A DNA stretch of 64,000 nt from contig NW_026516681.1 of assembly GCF_025766255.1 (NCBI RefSeq), positions 124,001 through 188,000 on the forward strand. The letters are read 5' to 3'. The DNA is from Zychaea mexicana. Its lineage: Eukaryota; Mucoromycota; Mucoromycetes; Mucorales; Lichtheimiaceae. The translations under genes and the position numbers were made by a program. Positions 45,437 to 57,770 of this stretch are shown piece by piece (positions within the stretch are counted from its first letter, which is position 1; every line of letters starts with the position of its first letter). The notes beneath the pieces were generated by a model, which saw only the letters and a program-made list of their open reading frames with translations, was not told the DNA's origin and searched no databases.

Positions 45437-45796
45437 GAGTAATCAATAACAATTAATTTTACTGTAACAGTAAATTAATTATGTCATTGTATTACTCTAT
45501 CAAGTGTTCAAATAAAAATCTAACTTCATTGATTTTTAAATGAACTGGGCGTCGTTGTACCTCCTAGCCTATTTTAAAGTAATTATAAAAGGATATAACT
45601 CTTTTAAAGGTTTAAAAAGGTTTATACAAAACCTAAACCTTTTAAAGAATTAAAAAAAAGGTTTAAAAAGAGTTAAAAGTTTCAAAAATAAAAAAGCTAT
45701 AATCTAATTTTTTGTTTTTTTATATATATCTTTAAACAATGATATTTCTTTAATTAATAAAACCTTTTAAAGAATTACGATTAAGGATTAATCCCC
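45437..45796. mobile_element. MITE of the tRNA-like family, short form, next to RdRp element 3
   Basis: 360 bp, from GAGTAATCAATAAC to GGATTAATCCCC. It is the inverted counterpart of 29697-30049. It lies six bases from the RdRp element end, within gene X. Confidence 0.7.
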
Positions 45797-46210
45797 GATA
45801 TCAACTCTAACCCCCAGCAACCGCCTATGGGTAAAAATGATATATAAACGGCTAGCAGCAAATCAAAAGTAGTGGCTGCTCGCTAGAGCAGAAGGTGAAG
45901 AAAGAGTGGCGGTCGAAGACCAAATGCAGCAATTGGCCCTTATATACATCATCAGTACGTCCATATTAGTTGACAAATAAAGATAAGGGTGGAGGTCAGT
46001 AACCAACATACTTTACTAACATTCTCATACTGTTTTAGCTCCGTCCACTCACTCATAATCAATCCCAAAGAGGCCGTTTGGCTTTCTTATTTCTCTGCGG
46101 ATCAACTTGCTGAAATCACCAACTACAAAGCCTCCAAACTACCACCATTGCTGCCTGCCTTGGAGCAATACGTGATGTTATATGCTGGAAAGGTAAAACG
46201 ATCGTGCTAA
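45797..46210 (+). pseudogene. Repeated gene X, 3' exons (unit U2)
   Basis: Exon 45797-45954 (KMIYKRLAANQK region) and exon 46039-46210 (SVHSLIINPKEAVWLSYFSA, ...NYKASKLPPLLPALEQYV, ...KVKRSC-stop), joined by GT-AG intron 45955-46038. The 5' half lies beyond RdRp element 3. About 110 bases of shared downstream sequence separate it from M2. Confidence 0.6.
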
Positions 46211-46545
46211 ACCCCATTTGTGTGCTTGTGTAAAAGGGACAGTAAGAGCTAAAGCGTTTCATTACATAGAAAAACATGCCTGCCCTTTTGGCCCACCGAA
46301 AAGTACACCATTTCGAGGGGGGGTAATAGGTTTGATACGAAACAGTTATTTACATATCCTCCTCTAGAAGGAAAGAAAACAAACATACTTCTTTCCTTCT
46401 ATATAGGATCTTATTCAGACATACCTTTTTGAGGTAGATTCTATAAGTATCATTATTCAATGAGAAACTAAATGTCTTTATTTTTTTTTAAAAAATAGTG
46501 TTATTTAATGGATGCTATCTAATTTTATTAATTTATTAAAAGAAA

Positions 46546-47743
46546 ATGTTTACAAAAATGTCTTTTAAAATCTTAGCGATCGCCCTATTCCCCCTTTGTA
46601 TCCTGCGATTAACTTTAAACTTAGTTTGGGTTATTCTAATATTGGTTTAAAATACTTATTTATGGATGTAATAGATTATTACAGACTTATTATTCTTTAT
46701 TACAGAATAATATTCTATCTATTATTAAGTTTAATAAATATAAGTATTACTATTCTCCAGATAAAAATAATTTTAGATTTGCATCTGTATTTTTAATTCC
46801 TAATAATCTAGTTGATTCTATTCATCTTTATTTTATAGAATTTATTTACTTCTTAAATAATAATCTTTCTAACATTTTTACAGGCTCTTTAGGTTCAGTA
46901 TTACTAGGTTTATTAATTTATATAAGTTCTGCCCCTAATTCATCTAATACAAATCCTTCATCAAAAAATACTTTTAATGTTAATTTTGGAGATGGAGGTG
47001 CAGGGTCAAATAATCATCCATCAGATAGTAATTCTAATAATGATAAACTAATTACTTCTCCTGGAGTTGCTGCGGGAATTATTTCTGCAACAACAATAAC
47101 TGCTGCAGTTAAAATTGCAAAAACAAATCCTAGAAATAGATTGTTTTTAGGTATTGTTGGTACTATTGGGGGTTTTGCTACTTATGGATTAGGTGAAATG
47201 ATGAATCATAACTATGAAGAAAGAAAAAGAAAATGAGAGAAATGTATGAAAGAATGTATTATCACTCTATTGAAAGATCTGGTAGTCCTCTACCAGATGG
47301 AAACTTCAAAATTAATTCTCTAAATGAAAATAGCAATAATTTTGTAGAATTAATTTCAAATTTCATTGAAAATCCACAAGATGTATTTAACTTATTAAAT
47401 GAATATTTTAGAGGTAGTAATGGAAATCCTACTCCTTTTTTTAATTTTACGTGTTTGTCTATTTACATTTATTGGAATTCTTGGTTGTTTCTTTTTAATT
47501 ATAGGTATGTTAAGTAAACTAATTAAAATTGAAGAACAAGAATTTATTAAGAATAGACCTTTATTACATAAATTAGTTTGCCTTATTATTTCATTAAGAG
47601 ATTGGAGTAATTTTGTATTATTAATAATTATGTTATTATGTCATATCGGAATTTTAGCTATTTGCTATTATTTAAACGAATCATTCTGGGTTGATGATTC
47701 ATATAAAAGATTATTATTATTATCTTATAATAATAATAAATAA
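46546..47743 (+). pseudogene. M2 left-arm membrane protein gene (frameshifted)
   Basis: ATG at 46546 opens MFTKMSFKILAIALFPLCIL, then the frame breaks near 46630 (VISSYW region). Later pieces are readable in other frames: MREMYERMYYHSIERSGS (47233 on) and CLFTFIGILGCFFLIIGML to a stop at 47743. The +2 shift at GAAAGAAAAAGAAAATG and the +1 T at CCTTTTTTTAAT are also in the right arm. Not functional as it stands. Confidence 0.65.
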
Positions 47744-47895
47744 TCTCCCATGATATCAATATTTATCATTATTATTTTGTAAAATTCTCCCCTGGTACCT
47801 TGATTTATGCCTTCTTGTAGCGGTACTGTAAGTAGAGATAATTAATCGAAACTAAATAAATCATTACTAAAAATTAAATGCTATCTAATGACTTA

Positions 47896-50800
47896 CAGGA
47901 TTTTTCATCTCCTAGCAGACGTTTGAACTTTTATTTAGGCAGAAGGGATTTAATTTTAGGCAGAGTGGACATGAATGTTAATCTGAGTGGACATGAATAA
48001 AAGTTAATCTAGACATGAGTGAAAATCGAGCTGGGCATGAATGAAAATCGAGCTGGGCATGAATAAAGATCGATCTGGATATGAGTATAAAACGATCTGG
48101 ACATGAATATAAATCGACCTGGACATGAATATAAATCGATCTAGACATGAGTAAAATCAATTTGGACAAAATAAAAAATCAATCTATACATGAATGAAAA
48201 TCATTCTGGACAAGAATAATAATATATCTAAACATGAATAATAGACAACCTGGACATAATAACAGTCAACCTGGACATAATAGCAGTCAACCTGGACATA
48301 GTTTTAGTCAACTAAGACATAATAAAAGTGGAAGTAGATAATATATTAAGTGTAGCAGAGCATAATATTTGAGTACTTAAGATTTTCAATTCAAGTCAAG
48401 ACATAATAGAAGTTAAGCAGTATAAAGCCAATGTCACGATATAGTAGTATGGCTGTTTCACTCATAACAAGAAGCTTGTAGGCTAATGTACAGGAAATGG
48501 CAAGGGTGCATCAGAGACTCAATACTATGCACATAAGCCTATTTTGCTGCTGTGGGAACGGGGCCTGAGCGTTTCCCCTCATTTCATTTTACCTAGGTTG
48601 AGTTTGAAACAAATTGGAGGGTGGTAGCTGAGGTAGGTGGAATGTGTGGGGTTTACTAGTAGCAGCAGGGAGGAAAAACCAACAACAGCCAAAGATCTCA
48701 TTACCATTCGCCACGGTAAATCAACAGCTTCGACGCACACTTGTAAATGGCTCCTACTCTCTTCACGATGAATAAAAAATAAAGAAAACAAAACGGCACA
48801 ATCCATGGATCTATTGAAAAACGAAATGAAGGTAACTGTTTTCTTAAAAAAAGCATGTGCTCATGATTTATAAGGAGTAGACCGCTGTTACTGCTGCTTA
48901 AAAAAACGCTGGGTAAGTGAACAAGGGAAGGAAAAGGTTGTCGGTTGTGCTTGAGGTATAGCTTTGGTGGAGATATGCCCATTCAGAATTACTGTTTCTT
49001 TCTCTTTTTCTATGTATATACTTATGCACCATCTTGTACTATTCCAACGTCAAACTTACGTGTGTAATACAACATCGTCCTCTACCTGCACAAACCATTC
49101 GTACTCACAACAAGAACGACGCCACAATCTTCTTCTCCATTACTCATACACAATCATATACAACATGACGCTGATCTGCCATTGATTTGTAAATATACAG
49201 CCTGACGCGATTACTCTTCTCCTTTTGCATATACCAACGTTAACATCGCCGGTTTTTATGGATAAATGAGCTGTAGATAGCAGGAAGGATAACTGACGGG
49301 TTTCTTTCCTTTTGTGCTGCTGTGGATTGGATGAAAATAAAGTATGATGACCCTTATATAAGAAAGACAACAAAGAAGGTTCTATAAGAGTTTTACAAGT
49401 GCGAAGGATGTTGTTTCGTGGTGAAGGATGGTTATTGTAATTATTGATATTGCGTGGCAGAGCGTCTGGTGCCATGCACAGTCTCGTGTTTGTGAACCCA
49501 TTTGTAGCCACACAATTCCGAGATGCGATCCTTGAAGATCTGCCATCGAGCAGCAGGAACGCACACGATTTCATTAGGAATGAGTGCAAGAACTCCATGT
49601 ACAGTCGAGTGAGAGAGAGCGTAGCGAGTCGTCAAGGGTAGTAACTTGTCGGTTGTTCATAGTTGTTGTTATTACAACAAATAAAGTTGCTGTTGTAATA
49701 GCAAAGAAACTTCCTCCTTCATAACAACAAACGCCTTTTCTTCTTTGTCCCTGCTATATTATCATCACCGCTCAGAGCTATATCTATAGTTTTTATAGAA
49801 GCACTTGTAATAGCATGCAATCCCATCTCATACCCGTTTATGCAGACAACTGAAACATAATGACTACATAATGTATGATCTTTTACTTTTATTTTTTTAA
49901 CCCAACCATAACATCTACAGTAACAATAATAAAACCCTACATACCACCCATCAGCATATATAACTACCTTATCCATCAAGACCGGCAATGTTCGTGTTGG
50001 CATATGCAAAACGAAAAAGGCAATCGTCGTTGCCATCATATGTGTGCGAGTACAGCGAATTGCAGAGGAGGGTTATAGTTGTGGTGGTGTGTATGCATCA
50101 TAGGAATATAATTATCATCGCATTGATGTGTATACAAACAGCAAAGAAAGAGATGACCGTCATTACGATGATGATGTGCTTGAGCGTACTAGTATTAAAA
50201 CAAAAGACCGGCGTCATAGTCGTCATCGTGTAATATGGGCGTACATGATAGTGAAAGGTAATCGCGTCAGGCTATATATTTGCAAATCAATGGCAGATCA
50301 GCGTCATGTTGTATATGATTGTGTATGAGTAATGGAGAAGAAGATTGTGGCGTCGTTCTTGTTGTGAGTACGAATGGTTTGTGCAGGTAGAGGACGATGT
50401 TGTATTACACACGTAAGTTTGACGTTGGAATAGTACAAGATGGTGCATAAGTATATACATAGAAAAAGAGAAAGAAACAGTAATTCTGAATGGGCATATC
50501 TCCACCAAAGCTATACCTCAAGCACAACCGACAACCTTTTCCTTCCCTTGTTCACTTACCCAGCGTTTTTTTAAGCAGCAGTAACAGCGGTCTACTCCTT
50601 ATAAATCATGAGCACATGCTTTTTTTAAGAAAACAGTTACCTTCATTTCGTTTTTCAATAGATCCATGGATTGTGCCGTTTTGTTTTCTTTGTTTTTTAT
50701 TCATCGTGAAGAGAGTAGGAGCCATTTACAAGTGTGCGTCGAAGCTGTTGATTTACCGTGGCGAATGGTAATGAGATCTTTGGCTGTTGTTGGTTTTTCC

Positions 50801-51577
50801 TCCCTACTGCTACTAGTAAACCCCACACATTCCACCTACCTCAGCCACCACCCTCCAATTTGTTTCAAACTCAACCTGGGTAAAATGAAATGAGGGGAAA
50901 CGCTCAGGCCCCGTTCCCACAGCAGCAAAATAGGCTTATGTGCATAGTATTGAGTCTCTGATGCACCCTTGCCATTTCCTGTACATTAGCCTACAAGCTT
51001 CTTGTTATGAGTGAAACAGCCATACTACTATATCGTGACATTGGCTTTATACTGCTTAACTTCTATTATGTCTTGACTTGAATTGAAAATCTTAAGTACT
51101 CAAATATTATGCTCTGCTACACTTAATATATTATCTACTTCCACTTTTATTATGTCTTAGTTGACTAAAACTATGTCCAGGTTGACTGCTATTATGTCTA
51201 GGTTGACTGTTATTATGTCCAGGTTGTCTATTATTCATGTTTAGATATATTATTATTCTTGTCCAGAATGATTTTCATTTATGTATAGATTGATTTTTTA
51301 TTTTGTCCAAAATGATTTTACTCATGTCCAGATCGATCTTTATTCATGTCCAGCTCGATTTTCATTTATGTCTAGCTCGATTTTCATTTATGTCTAGATC
51401 AATTTTCATTCATGTCCAGCTCGATTTTCATTCATGTCCAGATCAATTATTATTCATGTCCAGATTAACTTTTATCCATATCCACTTAGATTAACATTCA
51501 TGTCCACTCTGCCTAAAATTAAATCCCTTCTGCCTAAATAAAAGTTCAAACGTCTGCTAGGAGATGAAAAATCCTGT
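47896..51577. mobile_element. F element copy 3
   Basis: 3682 bp with the same ends, TA at 47894-47895 and 51578-51579. 22-bp arrays at about 47965-48310 and 51170-51510. The centre is at about 49200-50270. It sits at the symmetry axis of M2. Confidence 0.87.
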
Positions 51578-51730
51578 AAGTCATTAGATAGCATTTAATT
51601 TTTAGTAATGATTTATTTAGTTTCAAGATTAACTATCTCTACTTACAGTACCACCACAAGAAGGCACAAATCAAGGTACCAGGGGAGAATTTTATAAAAT
51701 AATAATAATAAATATTGATATCATGGGAGA

Positions 51731-52930
51731 TTATTTATTATTATTATAAGATAATAATAATAATCTTTTATATGAATCATCAACCCAGAATGATTCGTTT
51801 AAATAATAGCAAATAACTAAAATTCCAATATGACATAATAACATAATTATTAATAATACAAAATTATTCCAATCTCTTAATGAAATAATAAGCCAAACTA
51901 ATTTATGTAATAAAGGTCTATTCTTAATAAATTCTTGTTCTTCAATTTTAATTAGTTTACTTAACATACCTATAATTAAAAAGAAACAACCAAGAATTCC
52001 AATAAATGTAAATAGACAAACACATAAAATTAAAAAAAGGAGTAGGATTTCCATTACTACCTCTAAAATATTCATTTAATAAGTTAAATACATCTTGTGG
52101 ATTTTCAATGAAATTTGAAATTAATTCTACAAAATTATTGCTATTTTCATTTAGAGAATTAATTTTGAAGTTTCCATCTGGTAGAGGACTACCAGATCTT
52201 TCAATAGAGTGATAATACATTCTTTCATACATTTCTCTCATTTTCTTTTTCTTTCTTCATAGTTATGATTCATCATTTCACCTAATCCATAAGTAGCAAA
52301 ACCCCCAATAGTACCAACAATACCTAAAAACAATCCATTTCTAGGATTTGTTTTTGCAATTTTAACTGCAGCAGTTATTGTTGTTCTAGAAATAATTCCC
52401 GCAGCAACTCCAGGAGAAGTAATTAGTTTATCATTATTAGAATTACTATCTGATGGATGATTATTTGACCCTGCACCTCCATCTCCAAAATTAACATTAA
52501 AAGTATTTTTTGATGAAGGATTTGTATTAGATGAATTAGGGGCAGAACTAATATAAATTAATAAACCTAGTAATACTGAACCTAAAGAGCCTGTAAAAAT
52601 GTTAGAAAGATTATTATTTAAGAAGTGAATAAATTCTATAAAATAAAGATGAATAGAATCAACTAGATTATTAGGAATTAAAAATACAGATGCAAATCTA
52701 AAATGATTTTTATCTGTAGAATAGTAATACTTATGTTTAATAAACTTAATAATAGATAGAATATTATTCTGTAATAAAGAATAATAAGTTTGTAATAATC
52801 TATTACATCTATAAATAAGTATTTTAAACCAATAACTAGAAATAACCCAAACTAAGTTTAAAGTTAATCGCAGGATACAAAGGGGGAATAGGGCGATCGC
52901 TAAGATTTTAAAAGACATTTTTGTAAACAT
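51731..52930 (-). pseudogene. M2 right-arm membrane protein gene (two frameshifts)
   Basis: ATG at 52930; open for 230 codons, then a +2 shift near 52241 and a +1 shift near 52035 divide it into three readable frames ending at 51731. It retains the C-terminus lost from M1 (CHIGILVICYYLNESFWVDD). About 398 residues are implied for the ancestral protein. Same hydrophobic layout as M1. Confidence 0.65.
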
Positions 52931-53153
52931 TTTCTTTTAATAAATTAATAAAATTAGATAGCATCCATTAAATAACACTATTTTTTAAAAAAAAATAAAG
53001 ACATTTAGTTTCTCATTGAATAATGATACTTATAGAATCTACCTCAAAAAGGTATGTCTGAATAAGATCCTATCTAGAAGGAAAGAAGTATGTTTATTTT
53101 CTTTCCTTCTAAAGGAGGATATGTAAATAACTGTTTCGTGTTAAACCCATTAC

Positions 53154-54583
53154 CCCCACCCCATCGAACAAGCTGATTTGTACTGGGCTCAAATATCCAT
53201 CATCAATATCTTAGACTTGTTCTTATATGATATTCTGCCAGCCAATGATGATATTGAAGCTGATCTGATTCACCAGAAATGGGGATTTATCCAGTTGTGC
53301 TTCTATGAGTCAAAGCTCCGAGTGCAAAGGTATTTGAACCTATACGACGGCATGATATCTAATGATTTATATCACCCTAACTTACCAATCACTTTGGCAT
53401 GTACTGGTGAAAAGGCCAGTTCTAGCTCCTCAGTAAGAAAGAATGAAGCGTGGAGGACAGATGATGAGGGTCTACTGGACAGAAAGCTAGTAGGAACAAA
53501 GGTTGACCTCATCTTTATTAATGGGGCTCATGAGTATGGCTGTCTGGAAGCGACATGCTCTGACGACCAGCACAACACAAAAGCTACCATTGAAGGGAGA
53601 CTAAAGCTTCCAAGAACGCTCAAAGACATACTGGCAAGTTTGTCAAAGATGGCGCCAATCAGGACCCATGACCTTAAGGTCATTGGCTTCATCGTAACTG
53701 GTAAGCATAATCTAGTACTCACATTGCCTCCCATTTTAATTCTCGCGTGAAAGACATATAGAGAGTTATAGGAATAGGAAAAAATTGATTTTGGAGAACA
53801 TGCACCAAATGGAGAGCTGCAAGATGTAATTCACCTTGGGGTCCCGAAATCGATTTTTAACTTATCCAAATCTCTCTATGAGTATCAATCCATAACAATT
53901 AATTTAGCAATAAATTGCTAATTAATTTGTTATTCCTTTCACTGTCAAGCTACCAGTTGTCCAAGTATTCCTCAGGTAGAGGAGGGTATGCTCACTACCA
54001 TTCCGCCACTTTTTAAATTAAACATTAAACATTAAAAGATATATCACTTTAAAATATTTAAAAAGGTTTATACAGAACTTAAACCTTTTAAAGAATTAAA
54101 AAAAAGTTAAAAAAAAAGTTAAAAGTTTTAAAAATAAAAAAATTATAATCTAATTTTTTATTTTTTCCTATATATTTTTAAACAATTATTTATATATAAT
54201 TATTAAAACCTTTTATTAATTTATTGTTAATGATTAATACCCTATTTCAATTCTCAATTTCGATTAACACAAGTCTCTAAATAGGAAGGAATCTGACCTT
54301 GTACATTCTAGATTGCCCCAATGGTTCAGTGGCGAGAATCAAAAAATTTGGCCCATACGAGTTCCCTTCGTCTGTTGAACAGTTCTCAAAAATGTTCATT
54401 CCTCTTCTTTCTTTGGTGTGGCAGGCTAAAACTATCATGAAAAACACGCTTGCCATCATCAATGACGATGACGACATTGTTCTACCGACAGACGATGGCT
54501 TAATTCCATCACCGATACCTCCCTGCATGCCTTCTCCGAAAGCCAGTTCCAAGCGAAAAATATATGAAATCGATGCCGAGTAA
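53154..54583 (+). pseudogene. Repeated gene Y, copy 2 (5' end cut by M2)
   Basis: The frame is open from the M2 border (no ATG in the first part): YWAQISIINILDLFLYDILP, ...RRYLNLYD-type and VDLIFINGAHEYGCLEA blocks, then THDLKVIGFIVTG. A GT-AG intron (53701-54284, enlarged by a MITE) joins to RNLTLYILDCPNGSVARIKK and the acidic tail ending EIDAE-stop. About 270 codons remain. It is the most complete copy here. I do not recognise a named domain; a conserved multicopy fungal family is likely. Confidence 0.6.
53880..54241. mobile_element. 362-bp MITE (tRNA-like family) in the intron of gene Y2
   Basis: Flanked by CTAT (53876-53879 and 54242-54245), ends GAGTATCAATCC and GGGTATTAATCA. The empty site is in Y1 (33443-33453). 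On the minus strand TGGCGGAATGGTAGTGAGC is close to the A-box/D-arm of a Leu-type tRNA. Being intronic, it may be tolerated. Confidence 0.85.
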
Positions 54584-55405
54584 CGTCTCACTGAATATCC
54601 CATGCTATCGATCTTTCTATTTTCTAAATCGCCAATTTCTTTCTCTCTCCACTTGTATATACATGATCTATCCCTCTTTTTACTGTATATTTGATTCACT
54701 TTTCTCGGCATCTGTATAAGCTACAAACATACAAAAGACACATTTGAAGCCCACGTACGCTTTTCCAGAATGCGAAGATGGAATACCTGTATTATGCACT
54801 GCCGTTGAGCATGCACAGTGAACCGCGCGCTTCTGAGTCTTCTCCTTTATGCTCCCTTTGTTCTTATTTTTGGCTTCAGCTTTTCGAACAATGCATGTGC
54901 AATAGGGCTACGTTGAAGCAATCATGTAAAACAAGGATGATGACCTCCTTTACTGGCACTGGCTTACTAAAGACGAAAGATAGCAGCAATAACAAGAAAC
55001 TAGCCAATGAATAAAGCGTACTATGCCATGTCGAGCTCATCCAGGCTCTTATCATACTGACGTGCTTCAAGGCAGCCATATTTGATTTGCGCTGATGAGT
55101 TATTTGTGGCACAATTACTAGATGCTGCAGTATATATATATAAATAATCGATATTGATGGCTTGATAGGATCATTGTCTGTGCGTAACCCGTTATCTATG
55201 AATCAACAAAAAGAACGAGTGGATTGGTAAGAAAGGCTATAGCCAGGAGAATGGGATCGAAGCAAGAACTTAATACATGATAATGGCACTGAAAAATAGC
55301 TACAACTGTATGTACATAGTACATGGTAAGGTATCGCCACCACCATCAAATAATCAAAAAGTACATCATCGCCCTGTGATCACGTTCCTGAGTGCTTGAC
55401 AATGG
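54584..55405 (+). repeat. Gene Y downstream region, shared with 33785-34620
   Basis: Near-identical duplicate of U1 sequence, including a 78-codon frame (54778-55014) that I cannot support as a gene. The similarity ends at GACAATGG, where D2 starts. Confidence 0.65.
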
Positions 55406-55559
55406 CGGTATACTTATAATTATAAGTATTTAATAAAACTATTGGTAATCTATTACTCATAGGTAATTAAAAATTTTTTAAGTAAAAAAAAATTGAATTT
55501 TTTTTAATTAAAAAAATAAAAATATCCAAGTTCTCTTACCATTTCAATAAATTTTTAAA

Positions 55560-56099
55560 ATGGTAATTTTAAGCACAGAAATTCTTGTATCTACAAAATC
55601 CTTAACTAAAAGTATAAGAAATCTTATGGAAGAGGTTATGAAGGAATATTTTGATGATGAAGTGTTGGTAGAAAAAAAAGAAAGTAAGATGAAGATTATG
55701 GAAAATAAAATAAATGAAAAAATGAATAAAGTTAAAGATAAACAATTTTGGTACTTAAATAGTAGTGAAAATGTTTGCACTTTCATACATACAAGAGGTA
55801 AGAAAGAAGGTCACATGTGCCACAGGAAGATTAGAACTAATATTGGAGATAACAAGCTTGATTATCTATGTTCTAGTCATAGTAAAATTCATGTACCTAA
55901 GAAAAAAAATAAAAAAATTGTTTTACCACCTTACATATCTATTGATAATGGTAATCCTAAAAAAGATTTAAAAAAAGTAAAAAAAAGAAAATCAAAAACA
56001 ATATATGTATGTAATAGCGGCAACCTTAACCTGGAATATTATAAAAAGCTTATTACATTAACTACGGACGTCATACATACAACAATATATCCTATATAG
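55560..56099 (+). CDS. D2 small Cys/His-motif protein
   Basis: 179 residues, intact. The core VCTFIHTRGKKEGHMCHRKI, then YLCSSHSK, keeps the Cys/His spacing of the D1 protein (157 aa), so the knuckle is under constraint. N-terminal charged helices, Lys-rich region after the motif (KKKNKK), and a longer C-terminus than D1. Function unknown; likely zinc- or nucleic-acid-binding, encoded by the element. Confidence 0.65.
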   Translation: MVILSTEILVSTKSLTKSIRNLMEEVMKEYFDDEVLVEKKESKMKIMENKINEKMNKVKDKQFWYLNSSENVCTFIHTRGKKEGHMCHRKIRTNIGDNKLDYLCSSHSKIHVPKKKNKKIVLPPYISIDNGNPKKDLKKVKKRKSKTIYVCNSGNLNLEYYKKLITLTTDVIHTTIYPI

Positions 56100-56139
56100 A
56101 TATTCATTTATATATAGGAGGGGGAGATTATCAAATTAT

Positions 56140-56502
56140 TTATAATGCACTAAGATTATTATTTTTAATATATTCATTTAACATTTCCTTTACATTAAAT
56201 TTTTCTATTGTTAGCCAACTATTATCACTATCGGAATAATCTTTCCATTTAACTAAAAATGTATATAAACCATCTTTAAGTTTATGGTCAACAACAGCTT
56301 CAATTTGATAGGATTTATAAATTTTCTCCTTTTGTTATCCTTTTAATTTTCTTTTTTTAGACCTTTCATTGAATTTAGGGACATCTTCACCTTCACTTGA
56401 AATATCTTTATGATTATTAGAATCTTCATCTGAAAACTCATCAATAACCATATTATTTTCTGATACATTCATATTTAAGAAATTCATTTGTAATTCAAGC
56501 AT
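56140..56502 (-). pseudogene. D2 chromodomain protein with one in-frame TAA
   Basis: ATG at 56502; an acidic Ser/Asp/Glu region and a KKRKLKG basic patch, then TAA (56337-56335), then KSYQIEAVVDHKLKDGLYTF, LVKWKDYSDSDNSW and a helical end NVKEMLNEYIKNNN. The aromatic cage positions of chromodomains (Tyr, Trp of VKW, and the Trp of NSW) are present. It could be two exons or a decayed gene; no splice pair was evident. Confidence 0.75.
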
Positions 56503-56594
56503 TTTATCTAATTTATCTTTATTTTGCTTATCATTACTTACTACAATATCTAATAATTTTTTTTTTCAACAGGAAATTCAAATCCATTTGATTC

Positions 56595-57668
56595 CTATAG
56601 TTTATGATGGGGTAAAATTGGTACATTAAATTTATCTACAAAAATACTGGTACTTTTTAATAAACAGGCAACCTTAAATTGTAAATTGTAAAACTTTATA
56701 TTATCCATTCTAACAACTGATTTATTGTTATTAAATCTATAAAATTTATTACCTAACTCTGAAAACTGATTTTCTATTTTTGAACGAAAACTTCCAAAGG
56801 TCTTATTAAAATGGTCTTCAGTTATAGATAAACTTTCATTAACATTTTTTCTAATAGGATAAACAAAATTAGAATCACTATATGTATAACCTTTTTCAAC
56901 AGCTAAATCTACAAATTGGTTTACAAACAAAGTATATCCGCCGTTGATAGCAATAGTATCTTTATCATCCATTTTGTGATATAATTTCATATTAAGAAAC
57001 ATTGAACCATCTGAACTATCTAAACAAAAATTACTTTTGGATATAAAAAGTATCATATCATTAATATCACTAACGATTTGTGTTCTTAATCCATTTTTTT
57101 TAAATTTGTAAGAATATAATCTACTATGCTTAATTTCTGTATCCACATAATTGATTCTTGAGTCGTGACCGTCAAGAATTAAAGTAATATGTTTAAACAA
57201 ATCAGGATTGTATTTATGTGCTGATAATATTCTTAATCTTATATTAGAAAACATAGTATCTAATGACTCATTAACAATTTTGTTTAACCTTTTATAATTA
57301 TCTTCATCCATCCAAAATTTTTTATAAAAGCGATGAAATATACTTTGCGGAAGATATTTATCTATTTCTTCTTTCCCAGCAATACCCGAAACTAAATGGT
57401 ATAATAAGAATAAACCTTTTTCAATTTCATAGTAAGGTCCAGGGTACTCCTTATTGCTATATAATACTATCAAAAAGAAAAATACAGCAATATATCCTAA
57501 TTTTTCTACTAATTTTTTTATAATAATGTCTATATAATTTATATGTTTTAATTCAGTTCTATGTTTATATTTATGATTAATAACAGGCCAATTAATATTC
57601 AAAAAAATCCAATGATTTATAAGAATTGAATGAATCTCATTTGTTATCAAGCTATTAACATCCATCAT
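56595..57668 (-). CDS. D2 DDE transposase (DDE_Tnp_4/Harbinger-like)
   Basis: 357 residues from ATG 57668, ending in a TAG where D1 continues for about 17 residues, so possibly slightly shortened. Parallel motifs with D1: LILDGHDSRINY (first Asp), DTIAINGGYTLFV at the position of D1 IGFDSRYDLF (the second Asp is not obvious here, which may mean inactivity), and FGSFRSKIENQFSELGNKFY (Glu). The N-terminal half is conserved too (FLNINWPVINHKYKHRTELK against FLNMEWPYIHNRFNHRTEIK). Very AT-rich codon use. Confidence 0.6.
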   Translation of the reverse strand: MMDVNSLITNEIHSILINHWIFLNINWPVINHKYKHRTELKHINYIDIIIKKLVEKLGYIAVFFFLIVLYSNKEYPGPYYEIEKGLFLLYHLVSGIAGKEEIDKYLPQSIFHRFYKKFWMDEDNYKRLNKIVNESLDTMFSNIRLRILSAHKYNPDLFKHITLILDGHDSRINYVDTEIKHSRLYSYKFKKNGLRTQIVSDINDMILFISKSNFCLDSSDGSMFLNMKLYHKMDDKDTIAINGGYTLFVNQFVDLAVEKGYTYSDSNFVYPIRKNVNESLSITEDHFNKTFGSFRSKIENQFSELGNKFYRFNNNKSVVRMDNIKFYNLQFKVACLLKSTSIFVDKFNVPILPHHKL

Positions 57669-57770
57669 TATTACTTTTTTAATAAATAGAAATTCAATTT
57701 TTTTTTAGAAATACAATAGTAATTATAAATTTATAAATAATCTCCTTATTTATAAAATTATTCTTACTTA

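Larger units (their letters stand above)
46323..53153. mobile_element. M element copy 2: palindromic composite containing F3
   Basis: Ends GTAATAGGTTTGATACGAAA and inverse GTAATGGGTTTAACACGAAA. Left arm 46323-47895 and right arm 51578-53153 are inverted copies, each with the membrane-protein gene. F3, itself palindromic, lies exactly between them. Together they make a palindrome with arms of about 2.9 kb and a loop of about 1.07 kb. Confidence 0.8.
55407..57770. mobile_element. D element copy 2
   Basis: AT-rich block with three genes: the Cys/His-motif protein (plus) and, facing it, the chromodomain protein and DDE transposase (minus). It begins at a perfect 20-bp palindrome, ATACTTATAATTATAAGTAT (55410-55429), immediately after unit U2 sequence, and ends near 57770 against a truncated M element. 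Clear terminal repeats were not found. Gene order differs from D1, so one copy is rearranged. Confidence 0.6.
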
